Shown here: piece by piece, positions 13,808 through 16,215 of the stretch
Layout: each line of letters opens with the position of its first letter
How positions within the stretch are numbered: position 1 is the stretch's first letter
Assembly (NCBI GenBank): GCA_025060275.1
Contig: JANXCJ010000031.1
Location: 1-16,215 of the forward strand
Reading direction: 5' to 3'
From: Bacteroidia bacterium
GTDB taxonomy: Bacteria; Bacteroidota; Bacteroidia; SpSt-205
Length of the DNA stretch: 16,215 bases
Notes under the pieces: generated by a model
Databases searched by the model: none
What the model saw: only the letters and a program-made list of their open reading frames with translations
Told to the model about the DNA's origin: nothing
Position numbers and translations under genes: made by a program

Positions 13808-16215
13808 TTAGAACTCTCGCTTAAGACTAGCGAGGAAACGCACTGTTCCTATCCGAGACTCCTCTATAGGCCAATACACTTCTAACCCAATAGGCAGCCT
13901 CATAATATAAAACCGAACACCTGTACCTACACTCATCAAGAAAGGACTTTTAAAGGCTTGTACGGATATGACTAAGGGCGGACGATAGATGTACTCAGCA
14001 TCTATGGGATTTTTCTGAGAGAAAGGATTGCCTGTAGTCCATGTGGTAGCAAGATTGTATCCTACCTGCCACTCAAAGTTGTAGATGGGACGAGTAGGAA
14101 GGGAAGGCACTTTTCGCCAGGCAAAGAGAGGCATGCGCAATACCACAGAACTAAGGAGAAGATACTTACCCCGCCGCGCATGATAGGGAAAGCCTGGTAG
14201 GAAGACATACTCATTAAGATAATAGGAGCCCATGCCTCCGAGTAGAGGGATTTGATTACGATTTTCAAATTCATAATTTACCCAATCGGGCACCCCTCCC
14301 AGCAAGAAGAACCTTCCCTTATTTCCCCCTGCAGCGCCTAATCCGCGCATATGAACTACCATGCGCTGACCTACTGGCTGAAACCTTTCCATCTGCATCA
14401 TAATCAGAGGAAAGCGCCAATTGTCCTTTTCTCTGTAGCCCTCTATTCGTAGCATGGCTTTCCAGCCCTTCCATGTGAAGCGTTCTCGCTGGATAAGCTG
14501 AGAGTAGCTCAAAGAGAGCACACCTCCCAGCCAATTGCCTGAAGCAGAGAGGTCTTGATCATCCGTATTTTGCATATCATATCGGCTAAAATGCATGCCT
14601 AAAGCCGCACCCTCCAGCGCAAGGGTAGAGGATAAAATATACCGAAGACCTATTTTTCCATGCCAGGTATTGTTACGCAAGGAAACTTGGTAGCGACGGG
14701 CAGGGAAGAAATGGCTCTGTTTCGTAAGCTGCACAAGGGGCTGCCAACGACTACGATAACGCGTATAGCTTAGCTGAAGCTCTGAGCTTCTTAGGTCTAT
14801 GTACGGTGTCCAAAGAAACTTCCACTCATGATCGGCTTGCCAGTCTCTGATGGTTGCCTGCACTTGCCATCCCAAGCGCATAAGGGGATGCAAAACGGGC
14901 TCCATTTGAAGCTCCCAAAGAAGCCAATGATACGGTACCATACCAGCAGGCTTGATAGAAGGAACTAGGAAAGAGTCTCTGGAGGGCTTCTCTGGTGGGC
15001 GTATGCGCTTTCTACGAGAAGGACGACTTACCTCTTCGTCAAAGAGATAGAAAGGTCTGTGAGATTCTCTCAGGCTATCTGTAGAAGTATCAGGCTTTGT
15101 AGGGGATGGTATAAGCCTTGTAGTGCGATAAGTTCCTAAGTAAGAAGCTTTTCGTTGAAGGCGAAATTGCACTACCTCGGCAGCAGACAGAGAGGGAAAC
15201 ACAGCCCCAGGCTGCCGTAACTTAGCAATAGGTACAGCTCCCAATCGCAACCTCCCTGCCCGATAGCGTAGGAAATAAGCCTTTTCTCTCCCTTGACCCA
15301 CCCAGCTGTGCAGCCCATGCACCCCCCACGAGGAAGGCGCTGAGGTATCTTGCCAGAAAATCCATGGATGTCCTTCACCAGTTACATCTGCTATGCTCAC
15401 CCAGCTTGTATCCAGCCTAATCCATCCTCCTCCCAGGCTATAAAAAGGTGGAAGGGCCAAAGGTACCCATTGATTTCCTTCATAAACTACAGGGCAGCCC
15501 GGCTCCCAGAGGACAGAATAAAATTGAAAGGCACCTGTATCCGGTTGCCACACAGCATAGTACTTACCCTGCATCCAAATAGGAAAGAGTAAGTCTCCTT
15601 CCGCTTTGGGAAGTTCGCTAAGCGTGCCTTGAGTAATAGAGAATGTATAACCCTTCACTTCCCCTCTATCATTCATCCCAGCGAGCAGAAGTACACTTTC
15701 ATTTTGCCAACTGAGACTTTGAATAGAGCGAAGTGGGAGAGAAAACCGCTTATAACTATTCTCTGTAGGTCCCCAGTACCACATTATGACACCGTCTCTT
15801 TCATAGCTTACCCATGCCAACTGTCCCGATGAAGAAAAGCTCATGGGTACTTCGGGGTCATAATAGGCGGTACGCCATGGCCAACTCCCAGGTAGCTCTA
15901 CAAGACCTTTCTCTGTGGCGAGGGCGTACCTCACCTTTCCCTCTTGAAGGAAGGCGTATGCTTGTTTTTCTCCTTCCATAGAGACAGCAGCATTCAAAAG
16001 CGCTCGACGAGAAATCTCCACTGCCTCACTTGCCAGCGTATCCTTCTCCTGAAGAGACCGAATAAATCCCAGCCATTTCTGTGTGATCTCTTCAGGAGAG
16101 AGATTGAGGGTGAGATAAAACGCCTCTGAGACGTTCCGGGTAAGCCGAGCCAGGTATAAAAGGTCCATGACTTTCCGCTGTCCATAAGTGCGATATAAGT
16201 AAAACCACAACGCTT
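13808..16215 (-). CDS. large surface protein: beta-propeller plus outer-membrane beta-barrel, 5'-partial
   Basis: The frame is open through the right edge; the codon at 16210 is TTG (Leu) with open codons before it, so the N-terminus is missing. Seen, counting from 16210: a helical segment (1-60) with FYLYRTYGQRKVMDLLYLAR and LSPEEITQKWLGFI, which resembles the end of a peptidase-MA-like (gluzincin) domain; a repeated beta-strand region (about 85-345) with TolB/WD-like MSFSSSGQLAWVSYERDGV; a basic, Pro-rich linker (about 350-420); and a barrel (about 430-800) of amphipathic strands such as LMRLGWQVQATIRDW, ending GTVRFLASLKREF with the C-terminal Phe of outer-membrane proteins. This matches the Bacteroidota proteins often named TolB-like or 'biopolymer transporter Tol', of about 1000-1100 residues. 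Any catalytic HExxH motif would be off the window. It is probably the first gene of a unit running into the phosphatase and ruvC. Function is unknown. Confidence 0.75.
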   Translation of the reverse strand, partial: ALWFYLYRTYGQRKVMDLLYLARLTRNVSEAFYLTLNLSPEEITQKWLGFIRSLQEKDTLASEAVEISRRALLNAAVSMEGEKQAYAFLQEGKVRYALATEKGLVELPGSWPWRTAYYDPEVPMSFSSSGQLAWVSYERDGVIMWYWGPTENSYKRFSLPLRSIQSLSWQNESVLLLAGMNDRGEVKGYTFSITQGTLSELPKAEGDLLFPIWMQGKYYAVWQPDTGAFQFYSVLWEPGCPVVYEGNQWVPLALPPFYSLGGGWIRLDTSWVSIADVTGEGHPWIFWQDTSAPSSWGVHGLHSWVGQGREKAYFLRYRAGRLRLGAVPIAKLRQPGAVFPSLSAAEVVQFRLQRKASYLGTYRTTRLIPSPTKPDTSTDSLRESHRPFYLFDEEVSRPSRRKRIRPPEKPSRDSFLVPSIKPAGMVPYHWLLWELQMEPVLHPLMRLGWQVQATIRDWQADHEWKFLWTPYIDLRSSELQLSYTRYRSRWQPLVQLTKQSHFFPARRYQVSLRNNTWHGKIGLRYILSSTLALEGAALGMHFSRYDMQNTDDQDLSASGNWLGGVLSLSYSQLIQRERFTWKGWKAMLRIEGYREKDNWRFPLIMMQMERFQPVGQRMVVHMRGLGAAGGNKGRFFLLGGVPDWVNYEFENRNQIPLLGGMGSYYLNEYVFLPGFPYHARRGKYLLLSSVVLRMPLFAWRKVPSLPTRPIYNFEWQVGYNLATTWTTGNPFSQKNPIDAEYIYRPPLVISVQAFKSPFLMSVGTGVRFYIMRLPIGLEVYWPIEESRIGTVRFLASLKREF

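Overview
This window most likely comes from a member of the Bacteroidota or a close FCB-group relative, and the genome is compact. The evidence is a TonB-dependent receptor with a carboxypeptidase-regulatory-like N-terminal domain, a SpoIIE-type phosphatase with GAF/PAS sensors of the style common in that phylum, a large propeller-plus-barrel surface protein with a C-terminal Phe, TAnnTTTG-like boxes just before start codons, and no clear Shine-Dalgarno sequences. Stop/start overlaps (ATGA, TTGA, GTGA), almost no intergenic DNA and overlapping convergent gene ends indicate a streamlined genome, possibly thermophilic. I cannot name a genus. There are no RNA genes, insertion sequences or CRISPR arrays.

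Layout: (1) 1-5076, plus strand: a tight operon holding a peptide-type ABC substrate-binding protein (5' end off the window), two permeases with unusually large inserts, and a TTG-started membrane protein. That protein has the topology and fold landmarks of a BatA/BatB-type von Willebrand A protein but lacks the metal-binding MIDAS signature. No ATPase gene is present. (2) 4954-6638, minus strand: dnaX, the DNA polymerase III clamp-loader gene. It is split across two frames at a run of nine A residues. The zero frame ends at once in a gamma-like 415-residue product, and a -1 shift gives a full tau of about 561 residues. The tau tail overlaps the VWA-like gene tail to tail by 123 bp. (3) 6704-9112, plus strand: a TonB-dependent outer-membrane receptor, divergent from dnaX. 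(4) 9064-13775, minus strand: ruvC, coupled by a GTGA overlap to an upstream 1396-residue membrane-anchored multi-sensor SpoIIE-type phosphatase. (5) 13808-16215, minus strand: a large surface protein (beta-propeller plus outer-membrane barrel, probably with a peptidase-MA-like N-terminus beyond the right edge).

The genes form no single pathway. Replication and recombination genes (dnaX, ruvC) are interleaved with envelope transport (ABC importer, TonB receptor, surface barrel) and signalling (SpoIIE phosphatase). The two most notable features are the apparently programmed dnaX frameshift, with its logic reversed relative to E. coli and Thermus, and the degenerate VWA protein fused by overlap to the ABC permease operon.
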